Below, piece after piece: positions 12,867 to 24,900 of a stretch of 39,764 nt of DNA. Position numbers and translations under genes: made by a program. Each line of letters starts with the position of its first letter. Position 1 is the stretch's first letter. The stretch comes from Saccoglossus kowalevskii (Eukaryota; Hemichordata; Enteropneusta; Harrimaniidae), in NCBI RefSeq assembly GCF_000003605.2, contig NW_003151257.1, positions 253,967-293,730 on the forward strand, in the 5' to 3' direction. Below the pieces are notes generated by a model, which ran no database searches, was not told where the DNA came from, and worked only from the letters and a program-made list of their open reading frames with translations.

Positions 12867-14926
12867 GTTCTCCGACCGGCGTTTGTCACCGCGACGATTC
12901 CCTTTTTCCTATAACCAATGGTATATACATACACACAAAGAGTCAAACAGTCGATCGGTTTCGATTTCACTGTGACTAGCCCCGTTGACGAAGTGTCTGA
13001 AGAAAAAACTGCCAAATCTTGTACGTTATGAATAGTATCCGCGATAAATCAGCGCTGTTACGTTCTGGACTACCTCCGCAGTGGCGATAGAAGAGTCCAA
13101 CCCTAAGGTTTCAAGGGCGTTACGGTTGTGCGATCAGCTCTGATCGTAGTCTTTAGTTTCGCCTCTCTATTGTATTTGTGAATCTATTGAGGTGCTGTAT
13201 ACATATTAGGGAGCGGTCGACTATATAACCACCGGGAGACGTCAGTACGGGAGTATATAACAGTCGCTCGGTGGATGGTGGTGGACAGTCGCTACACTAC
13301 AATATAAAAAATCGGAATAAACAAACAGTATAATGAAAAGTACTGATCTAATTATCGAGAGTTACAGAAACTGTTTTTACTATGGTTTCTACAGTGAGCA
13401 AAATAAATACTATACAGCTCATTGAAAGTCATACATCCGGGCACTTTCAGAGAAGAAATTCATTATCAATGATGATTTCTGAAAATATTCACCCAAATAA
13501 TTGTGAGCAGTTCCCGCTACTCGCCTCTTCAACAGATACAGTTGAGGGCGTCATGACGGGATTGGCGAAGATTGTATAATTTAGTTTTTATTAAACAACT
13601 CTAACTAGACTGTCGACAGTCTCTCTGGCCTAATCTTTTTTTTCAACTAAAATGATTTAATCGAATGGTCGTATTCCAGTGAAGGGCTTCCATTTTGTCA
13701 GTATTTGGATGGCTTGACCATTTCCCCGAAAACAGCAATTTTCAAATTATAATATCAAAAACTGGTAAGAACTTGCTGTTTCATATTATAGCTCTATTAT
13801 TGTACATAATAACCCAATGACAATTGTCATGTGATCTGTGCCCAACTTTCTTAACACTTATCTGTAGGTTTCTTGCTTAAAGGGCGGTAGTCGTCGCGCC
13901 ACGCATGCGCGAGATATAAGGGTCTCATATAAACAAAGATGGCGACTTGGACTGTTGCGCAGATCAACGAGTACAAACTGAGGCGTTACCAAGGTTCAAT
14001 TAAGTATATTTTTAAGTGATTGGAATTTATCGAAGGAGTCGCCAGCGGTAATTAGTGCAAGTCGTGCCCAGGGCAAACCTCATACTTGTGATTTCCATTT
14101 GAAGAGCGCATTAGATTGTGGGAAAATCAATGTTTAACAACACAAATGTCGCACATGCGCAGCGCGACGACTGCCGTCCTTTAAAGATGCAATCATGATA
14201 TGGACGAGAGCATATCAGTTGCAGTGTTGTTGTTAGATACTGTATATTGATAGATACATTGGGCTATTTTTTTATCATGAACTGAAAACGTTTTTTGTGC
14301 TGCACACACCTTGATTTTTTCATCTAACGAATACTGTTTTGTGTCTTGAAAAATCATTATTTTTTAGGTTATAATAATAAATCATCATCAGTATAGAGTT
14401 TCGAACAACATGATTAAAAAATATGTTTTTGTCTATATCGCATTTTAAAACAATAATCGCCAAATTGTACATTATCGATACATACTGTGATAATAATTCA
14501 AAATATTATTTTCGAATAATTATTTACTCGAATCATACTTACATCTTACAATAACACAACTTTCCAATGAAACAAGTGCAAATGACCCACCCAATATTTC
14601 ACCAATCATTTCCTAGTTGTTAAATTGAACTCTCCCTAGTACTAGTCCGACAACCCACAACGGACGAAAAGAGCGCCTCCGACGGGCTGACTCATTGCTT
14701 TTGTTTGACTATGACGCGATGGTCTATAATATCATGTTCCAATCGAATTTAAATAGAAGGGTCTACAAATATATATATTTGGTAAATTAAGGCGCCGTTA
14801 TTCGGTATGATCACCCGGGTCCGGGGTAGCGATTGGGATGGGCGCCGTCGATAACCAAGATAGCTACCTGAATTACGCACACAGGGAACTTAAAATTCCC
14901 AGCATGCATCGGTGCTCAATTGCAAT
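12867..14926. promoter_or_regulatory. Intergenic region between the predicted - strand gene and PIK3C3
   Basis: About 2.06 kb separates the two divergent start codons. Near the left side, two TATA-like stretches (CTATATAAC around 13222 and GTATATAAC around 13253) flank a GACGTCA-type CRE around 13238, placed to serve the - strand gene if they work at all. A 308-bp MITE occupies 13877-14184. On the PIK3C3 side, 14640-14926 is GC-richer and has a TGACTCA (AP-1-like) site near 14688. An upstream ATG at 14838, out of frame with the PIK3C3 start, would give an overlapping uORF if transcription begins before it. No transcription start can be fixed from sequence alone. Confidence 0.4.
13877..14184 (+). 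mobile_element. 308-bp TTAA-flanked MITE, copy 2
   Basis: TTAA at 13877-13880 and 14181-14184. Terminal inverted repeats of about 30 bp start TTAAAGGGCGGTAGTCGTCG and end CGACGACTGCCGTCCTTTAA. It is the same length as the copy at 1142-1449 but inverted relative to it. It lies between the two divergent start codons, about 740 bp upstream of the PIK3C3 ATG, and contains AAGATGGCGAC, close to a YY1 site. Confidence 0.85.
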
Positions 14927-14935
14927 ATGGCGGCC
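14925..14935 (+). promoter_or_regulatory. YY1-type motif AATATGGCGGC over the PIK3C3 start codon
   Basis: The bases around the initiator codon match the YY1 consensus AANATGGCGGC exactly. YY1 sites spanning the first codon are a known feature of many housekeeping genes in animals. Whether it is bound here is inference; the match also encodes Met-Ala-Ala, a common protein start. Confidence 0.5.
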
Positions 14936-15888
14936 CCGGAAGCAGCCAGATTCAACTATGTTTACAGTTGTGAATTGGACGCAAATGTACAAATTAAAAT
15001 GTAAGTGCGATATTTTTCAGTTAGGTTTGGACAAGCTAGATCAGAGTGTCTCGTTGTTGGTGATTCGGTCCAACTTCACGTACAGTGGACGAGATAGCCT
15101 ATTGATCATGTTCCTGTGGACGCCCCTGGATTTGTAATTTGACTGTGACCAGGCTCTGACAGTCATCATTATTTCAAGTTTTATTTACAAACAAATATTA
15201 TTATCAATTCAATTTCAGAGGTACACTTGAAGGAAACAGAGAACAGAAAAGTTATAAAGCTTTGGTGGAGGATCCACAGCTACGTTTTTCTGGTCTGTAC
15301 CGAGAGCAATGTTCGGATTTGTATGTGACTTGTCAAGTATTTTCTGACGGCAAGCCGCTTGCACTGCCAACAAGAACGTCGTATAAACCGTTCAGCACTC
15401 GTTGGAAGTAAGTGGTTATATTTTTCCTGAATTAATTATATTTGGCGAGTTGGTTGGAAACTAGATCGGTGAACACAGTGTACACAGTGTTTGTACAACA
15501 ACTTAGAAAATGGTTCAAAATTACAGCACCCTGATACAACTTACACATAACTGTCATGCGACGTTTAGCTTAGTGCATATACATAACATTATAATATTTT
15601 ANNNNNNNNNNNNNNNNNNNNNNNNNNNNNNNNNNNNNNNNNNNNNNNNNNNNNNNNNNNNNNNNNNNNNNNNNNNNNNNNNNNNNNNNNNNNNNNNNNN
15701 NNNNNNNNNNNNNNNNNNNNNNNNNNNNNNNNNNNNNNNNNNNNNNNNNNNNNNNNNNNNNNNNNNNNNNNNNNNNNNNNNNNNNNNNNNNNNNNNNNNN
15801 NNNNNNNNNNNNNNNNNNNNNNNNNNNNNNNNNNNNNNNNNNNNNNNNNNNNNNNNNNNNNNNNNNNNNNNNNNNNNNNNNNNNNNNN

Positions 15889-15940
<52 letters not shown>

Positions 15941-18900
15941 CTGATTTTGAAATGGCAACAACCATACACAATATGAATAATCTGTTGTGAACAAATTTCA
16001 TTCAACATATTTAACCTTCTGAGTGCCAGAATTTTTCGGTGCAACATTTTGTTATTTTTTCCTGTAATTTTGGACCAAATGGACATGATTTTCTATTGAA
16101 AAAGAATCTGTGAAAAATGCTGATGGAAGTTGACTTTAGTGCTCAAAGGGTTAATGATATGCAAATTACTTAATTAATATGCACATACGGTATATAGAAC
16201 TATTTTGTGAATGGTGACAAAAGTAGACTTTGGTACTCAGAGGGTTAATGATATGCAAATTACCTAATTAATATGCACATACGGTATATAGAACTATTTT
16301 GTGAATGGTGACAAAAGTAGACTTTGGTGCTAAAAGGGTTAATGACATGCAAATTACCTAATTAATATGCACATACAGTATATAGAACTATTTTGTGTAT
16401 GTTGACAAAAGTTGACTTTAGAGCTCAGATGGTTAAAAAAATGAATTTGATGATTTAGAACAGAATATGACAAATATGAGACATAATGTAGAATAAGTTT
16501 ATTCCCATTGATGTCTGCCTAAAGTGCCTGTCCTTGCTTTCTTTACTGTTTATAGATGAACTAATTTTCTTGTATATTATTTCTTTCAGCTGGACAGAAT
16601 GGTTGACTCTGCCAGTTAGATTCTGTGACTTACCACGCAATGCACAGGTATATAAACCTTGCATGAACATATAGATTACAAAACATTTTCATATTAATTT
16701 AACACAGTGATAACATAACAATATACAGGGTTCATGTTGTTCTAGTTTTTATTCTGCAGGCTATACCGGTAATGATAAAGTCTGACACCATTATAAATAG
16801 TAGACTTATTCAGTTTTTGTTTTCCTGTAGGTTGCACTAACTATCTGGGATCTCTATGGCCCTAGGAAAGCTATACCAGTTGGTGGTACAACTGTTTCTT
16901 TGTTTGGAAAATATGGGTAAGTTTTTCTTTAACATGGTAGGACTCCCACTTTTGAACACTATCACCTGCATAATTATTTCTGCCATTGTTTCAAAAATGT
17001 TGATCAAGACATGTGCAGCTAATGTGAAATTCTGTTCATTTCATCCAAAATTATAAAAAAATACACGAAAATTTCCAAAATTTTGTATTAAAAATTTCGC
17101 AGGAAAATAAATTTAAAATTTAAATCACCGTACTGTAAATTTTATAAAATTGTTGCTGCCAGAAATAATCATGATTTTATATACATGTACAGCAACTTTC
17201 AGTGAGAATGATGGAAATGTCATCGTAATCTTTTTGGTATACCATATTTCTGTTGGTAACATTTAGTTCTTAATTTAGTTTAGAATGTCATGTCAATTTC
17301 AATGTACTGTAAGTTAAAATCCAACGCTTTCAATGAATTTATCAACAAAATTTGTCAACTGACTGCACCTGTTTGATCAAATGTATGTGGATTTTTCTTT
17401 TCAGCACATTTCGTCAGGGGATGCATGATCTGAGGGTGTGGCCTAATACTGAGGCTGACGGCAGTACAGCCACTACCACCTCTGGCAAGTCTACTGGTAA
17501 TATTGATGACCAAATGTCTAAACTGGCCAAGCTGACCAAGAAACATCGTAAGGGTCATATGGTCAAAGTGGATTGGTTGGACAGACTCACATTTAGGGAG
17601 ATTGAAATGATAAATGAGGTACTAACCATGTCAAGTGATGATGGGAATTTTTATGTTTTGTTCTGCATCATCAGTGTGGTGTTGTGTAGAGTGATACTTC
17701 CACCCACAATTACCATCTTCTACCATTATTCATCCACTGACTTTTATATTTCACTGTGAAATAGAAATACCTAATTTCAATTCAAAGTCTATTCATATCA
17801 GTTGATATGCCAAACCCTCAATTCACTTGACATTGCATCTGGTAGATTGGCATTTTTACAAGATGAACATAGCCATTTGTGCTTATTTTGTTCTCAGTGC
17901 TCAAGTAGATTCCTCTAGGCAAGAGTAGTGAATCACTACTAGATGATTGAATATTTTCTCTCACTTCATTGTAATTATCTTTATTTGCCAAACTACATCA
18001 TCAAATCACTGGAACCATCTTTGTTGATTACACGAAAAATCAGTGTTATTCATTAAATACAAAAAACATTTGTAAAGATTGAGATGATATCCTGGTTGTT
18101 TTGTGACTCTTCATAAATTATTGTATATTCTAGATAAAAAGATTGATTTATAAGTAAAATGTTTCATTATTTTCAGAAAGAGAAGCGAAACTCTAATTTT
18201 ATGTTCCTAATGGTAGAATTCCCCAGAGTACACTTTGATGGGTTGGAGTATACCATTGTTTACTTTGAAAAGGTAATATTCAAATGTCTAAATGGATCAT
18301 TCATACCTACTTTTTAAGGCGAGTGATCACTCCACTCACCTATCACTTGATTGAATCAAGACCCAGAAGAGCTAATTATCACTCTTCCAGTCCATGCCTA
18401 CATTTTGAAGTCAAAATCCCCAAACCAAGAAGTTGGCCTGAGGCTAATTACTCTTGACACAATGATAATAGTTTTACAATCTGATTATTAAACATCAAGA
18501 AATCTCAAACTATATAATGTTGTGTATAATATCGGTATACGAGTTTCTAATGTACAGGTTTGCAAATTCTGGTTTGCTAGAATGTGGATTTGTTTATTTG
18601 CAGGATGCAGATGAAGTAGTTGAAGTGAAACCATATGCAGAGATTGTCTTAGTACCTGATCCTGAAATTATGATGGTAAGAGTTAACAGGTCTAAATTGT
18701 AATGTGTTTCTCTAAGTATTTGACTGCATGGACAATCACTATATTAAAGTAGAAGCCTACTCATAAATTAAAATACCCAGAATTTATGGATTTTGCAATA
18801 AACTGTACTCCAAGGCAATATAAAAATATTGACCTAAAAAAAGTTGGGGGTCACCAGCCTTTTTTTCAAGAAATTGATGGTTGTATTTTAGTGGAAAGTC

Positions 18901-21900
18901 ACCATTTTGACACTATTATAACACTTTTACCATAGGTTCATATGGCAGAGATATTACGCAAAATAAATAAAAATTGAGCTTGGTGACATAGGCTGAAAAA
19001 ATCATATATTGCTAATGATGGAGTGCTTTTTGTTGTTCTGAATTATTTAAACAAATCTGGGTTTTAAAAAGTGTCAAAAAATGCAATTTTGAAACATTGT
19101 GTTCTATGGAATTGTTCTAAAAATAGCAATTTTTAAGAAATATTAGGACACGTTTTTCAAAACCTTAACTGTAACACACAAAATAATGACTATGCTTCCA
19201 CCTTAAATGCTATGGCAGTGGCGTTGTCATGTTGAGCCACTGTGAAAATTTAAAATTATTGGTAATAAATAACACACACGCATCTTGGCTATTACATATG
19301 TTGATGAATATATCTTATCATCAGTCTGCTAAAGTATCTTCTTAAAAAGCAATCATTTACTGCCTATGCTGGCAAAGAATCTTCATGAATAAGATTTGGT
19401 CATGTGTTGGTTTTCCAACTCGGGCAGAATTCCTATTCAACAGGAATGGTAGTGCACATATTTTCACTTTCCAAGTGAAAACATTTACAAAATTACTCAG
19501 GAAAACTGCTCTGTGTGTAATAATACCTTGTAATATTTTCTGTTTTTTTTTAGGAGAATCTTGTTGAAAATAAACATCACAAATTAGCTCGTAGTTTAAG
19601 AAGTGGTGTATCTGACAGAGATTTGAAACCAAATGCTGCCACTAGAGATCAACTTAATGTGAGTCTTCAGTATAGAGTAAAAGTGAATTTTCATCTAAAA
19701 ATGAATGGTCCTGATTATTGGTCTGAGATTGGCTGATCCAGATTAGACTGGTGTAAAATGGCTGGTCCAGATTAGACATATCGAACAATGACTGGTCCAG
19801 ATTAGACTGGTGTAAAATGGCTGGTCCACATTAGACTCATCTAAAATGACTGGTCCAGATTAGACCCATCTAAAAATGGCTGGTCCACATTAGACTCATC
19901 TAAAATGACTGGTCCAGATTAGACTGATGTAAAAATGGCTGGTCCAGATTAGACCCATCTAAAAATGGCTGGTTCACATAAGACCTATCTAACAATGACT
20001 GGTCCAGATTAGACTGGTGTAAAATGGCTGGTCCACATTAGACTCATCTAAAATGACTGGTCCAGATTAGACCCATCTAAAATGGCTTGTCCACATTAGA
20101 CTCATCTAAAATGACTGGTCCAGATTAGACTGGTGTAAAAATGGCTGGTCCAGATTAGACTGGTGTAAAATGGCTGGTCCAGATTAGACCCATCTAAAAA
20201 TGACTGGTCCAGATTAGACTGGTGTAAAATGGCTTGTCCACATTGGACTCATCTAAAATGACCGGTCCAGATTTAGACCCATTTAAAAATGACTGGTCCA
20301 GATTAGACTGGTGTAAAATGGCTTGTCCACATTAGACTCATCTAAAATGACTGGTCCAGATTAGACTGGTGTAAACATGGCTGGTCCACATTAGACTGGT
20401 GTAAAAATGGCTTGTCCACATTAGACTCATCTAAAATGACTGGTCTACATTAGACTGGTGTAAACATGGCTGGTCCACATTAGACTGGTGTAAAATGGTT
20501 TTTCCACATTAGACTCATCTAAATTGACTGGTCAAGATTAGACTGGTGTAAAATGGCTGGTCCAGATTAGACATATCGAACAATGACTGGTCCAGATTAG
20601 ACTGGTGTAAAATGGCTGGTCCACATTAGACTCATCTAAAATGACTGGTCCAGATTAGACCCATCTAAAAATGGCTGGTCCACATTAGACTCATCTAAAA
20701 TGACTGGTCCAGATTAGACTGATGTAAAAATGGCTGGTCCAGATTAGACCCATCTAAAAATGGCTGGTTCACTTTAGACCTATCTAACAATGACTGGTCC
20801 AGATTAGACTGGTGTAAAATGGCTGGTCCACATTAGACTCATCTAAAATGACTGGTCCAGATTAGACCCATCTAAAATGGCTTGTCCACATTAGACTCAT
20901 CTAAAATGACTGGTCCAGATTAGACTGGTGTAAAAATGGCTGGTCCAGATTAGACTGGTGTAAAATGGCTGGTCCAGATTAGACCCATCTAAAAATGACT
21001 GGTCAAGATTAGACTGGTGTAAAATGGCTGGACCACATTAGACTCATCTAAAATGACTGGTCCAGATTAGACTGGTGTAAAAATGGCTGGTCCACATTAG
21101 ACTCATCTAAAATGACTGGTTCAGATTAGACCCATCTAAAAATGGCTGGTCCACATTAGACTCATCTAAAATGACTGGTCCAGATTAGACTGGTGTAAAA
21201 ATGGCTGGTCCAGATTAGACTGGTGTAAAAATGGCTGGTCCACATTAGACTCATCTAAAATGACTGGTCCAGATTAGACTGGTGTAAAAATGGCTGGTTC
21301 ACATAAGACTCATCTAAAATGACTGGTCCAAATTAAACTGGTGTACAAATGGCTGGTCCAGATTAGACCCATCTAAAAATGACTGGTCCAGATTAGACTG
21401 GTGTAAAATGGCTGGTCCAGATTAGACCTATCTAACAATGACTGGTCCAGATTAGACTGGTGTAAAATGGCTGGTCCACATTAGACTCATCTAAAATGTC
21501 TGCTCCAGATTAGACTGGTGTACAAATGGCTGGTCCAGATTAGACCCATCTAAAAATGACTGGTCCAGATTAGACTGGTGTAAAATGGCTGGTCCACATT
21601 AGACTCATCTAAAATAACTGGTCCAAATTAAACTGGTGTAAAAATGGCTATTCAGATTAGACTGGTACTTCATGAAAATATCATTGAACAATTATTTATT
21701 TCTAATCATTACCAATCTTGTTAGGACTAAATAAATAAATGCTGCTTGGACTGATAAGTATGATATATTGAAGATAATATTTGGTAATCGTAGTCCTAAA
21801 TAACTATTAAAAATAGCTAGACGTTTCGAGCAATGGCTCTTTATCAATAGCATAGAAGCAAGTGTGATAACGTATAGGTAGAACATAGGAACGTAAGAAC

Positions 21901-24900
21901 GCACATGAACTATAAGTTAGAATCACAAAAAATTCCACAATAGAACAAATAACGCGCCTTAGGTAGTGAGCTCAACAAATGAGTTGAACTGTTTGTTAAT
22001 ACCATGGGTTTCTTTAGTTCCAAGGCGGAATATAGTTTCCTCCTCGACACGCCTGAGCTGATTTTCGTTGCCATTGACAACACATACACCAGAAATAGAC
22101 ATATCTGTAATATTATGTCCACTAGAATTAAAATGAAGGATTAAAAACATTATGTACAAACATTTTCACATTTTACAGACCAGTGAGGAGACAAGTTCTT
22201 ACGTTTCCACTAATGCCTACTACTGCCTGGCGCCGTGACACTAATTTAAGGAGGTTATTGGTGCATTACGGGTGAAAGGGGAGACCCTGAGAAATATGGT
22301 TCTGTCCCGTGTAATCGTCCTAGGTGTAATACTTGTCCTTTTATTACAGACACTAATCGTATATTTGGTCCCAAGGGAGATGTTGAGGTCAAATATCCGT
22401 TCAGTTGTATCACTATGAATGTTGTATATTGCATTTCATGTATTAGATGCGGGAAACTTTATATTGGTTCTACAGTTCGTCGACTGGGTGATCGGTTTGC
22501 TGAGCATCTACGGCAAACTAGACAGAATAATCGTTATTATCCGGTTTCACTTCATTTTAATTCTAGTGGACATAATATTACAGATATGTCTATTTCTGGT
22601 GTATGTGTTGTCAATGGCAACGAAAATCAGCTCAGGCGTGTCGAGGAGGAAACTATATTCCGCCTTGGAACTAAAGAACTCCATGGTATTAACAAACAGT
22701 TCAACTCATTTGTTGAGCTCACTACCTAAGGCGCGTTATTTGTTCTATTGTGGAATTTTTTGTGATTCTAACTTATAGTTCATGTGCGTTCTTACGTTCC
22801 TATGTTCTACCTATACGTTATCACACTTGCTTCTATGCTATCGATAAAGAGCCATTGCTCGAAACGTCTAGCTATTTTTAATAGTTATTTAGGACTACGA
22901 TTACCAAATATTATCTTCAATATATCATTGTTAGGACTAAGGTTGTTCACTCTTAATATAAAGCACAGGCTTCTTTGAGGAGAAAGATGTATCAAGTTTT
23001 TTAACAGAACTTAATCAGTTTTATTTTCTTGTACCCAGGTAATTGTTGGCTACCCTCCAACAAAATCGCTCACTCTGGAAGAGGATGATTTAGTATGGAA
23101 GTTTAGGTTTTATTTGACAAACCAAAAACAGGCACTGACAAAATTCCTGAAGTGTGTAAATTGGGCATTACCTCAAGAAGCCAAACAAGCACTGGATCTA
23201 CTTAGTAAATGGCAACCTATAGACTTTGTTGATGCACTGGAGTTGTTGTCTCCGCAGTTCACTAATCCCACTGTCAGACAGTACGCAGTTGCTAGGTTAC
23301 AACAAGCTGAGGATGAGGTAATGAACGACAATTGAATTAACATACCAACAAACACATAGATTTTAAATGAAGGTTTCTAATTTTTCATGATTTTTAAGAA
23401 CATAATTTTTGGAGCTGAGTGCCGTGGGCACTAATTTTGACATGTACCATATATCTAGTTTTTTCGATCAGGTTTAGACAACTTTTTCTAAATGTATTGA
23501 TGTGTGAATTTATTTTTCTCTGTATAGAAATTACAGCTTTATCTTCTCCAACTAGTGCAAGCATTAAAGTATGAGAATTTTGATGAAATCAAAGCAGGAT
23601 TAGATTCACCACCAAGAAAAGAACAACAAACTCCAGACATGTCTCCTATAGACAGAGAGAGGTAGGAAGTCAGATTTACACTGGTGTATAGTCGGTACTC
23701 TTTTTGTTAGTCTCAACTTTTATTTTGAGGGGCTTTTTAGTATTCTTCAGAGGGTGGGTGATATAGTGAAATAAATCATGATTATTTCTATGACATATAC
23801 TCGTTAGCTTAAATACCAGTAACACATCTTTAGTGGTGAAGAATTGATATGATTTAATCAAAAGATTAGATTTTCAAAGGTATTATATATATATATATAC
23901 ACATACACACACATATACATATACAACTCATTTATTGGGGAACTCACACTAACAAATTATATCTAATCTGAAAAGCTGTGTATGCAAATCTTGCAATAAT
24001 TTGGATGATTTCATGGTTATCCTGTGAAAAAATATATGTAAGTTTATGGATAGGCGAAAGGAACTCGAATTGTGGTTCAATGCGGTTAATTTGATCAAAA
24101 AGAGGTTTTCGAATATGGTTGTATGCTGGACAAACTACCAGAAAATGAGTTTCATCTTCAACAGCATCTATACATATTTGGCAGGTTCTATTTTCCACTG
24201 GAGTTCCATAATATCTACCGGTCTCAATGTGTAACTTATGGTTAGAGCACCGGAGTTTAGTTAAAGCTTGTCTGTACAGGGGAACACGAACGATATCCAA
24301 ATAATTCTCATAAAAAATATTTGTTTTAAATTAGACTTCCCAGTACCCCTGGTATGGTGAGTCCTACATCAAGACAGTCATCGCAGTCATCTGAAATAGA
24401 ATCTCCACCAAATGAACAGTTACCAGTCAAATTTGAAGTGTCTGATATTATGTTAGAAGTAGAGGAGGTAAGTAACTTAATTTCGTCATCATTTGCCCCA
24501 AAATGTTCATGGAATTGACCTATGATTGAAATCATATCAAACGAGATAGTTTTGAAATGATAGTATTGATTTGCTGTAAATACTGGATATACACATTGTA
24601 ATATATTCCAAGGAACATTCCCAGCAGTATTTGTTTTGATTTCAACATTATAATCCCAACAAGCCAATGCTCTTGGACACATCTATTTTCCAATGGGATA
24701 TATGAATTTAGATTTAAAATAGATTCAGATTTTGCGTGAAACATTGAAATGACGAATTATTGAATCCAATGAGTTTTCTGCATTTGCACACATTTTAATC
24801 ACCAGGCCACAGTCCGTCTATAGAGGGACTGTGCACAGGCACACAATTCTATTTTACATCCAAACACATCCATCAATTATATTGAGACTTTCAATGCAAA

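Noticed and set aside
15510-16001. Open frames through the first N run
   Set aside because: Created by N and the TTA repeat; not coding.
21692-22159. Possible separate - strand GIY-YIG gene
   Set aside because: It is the inverted arm of the Penelope-like element and lacks the nuclease core.
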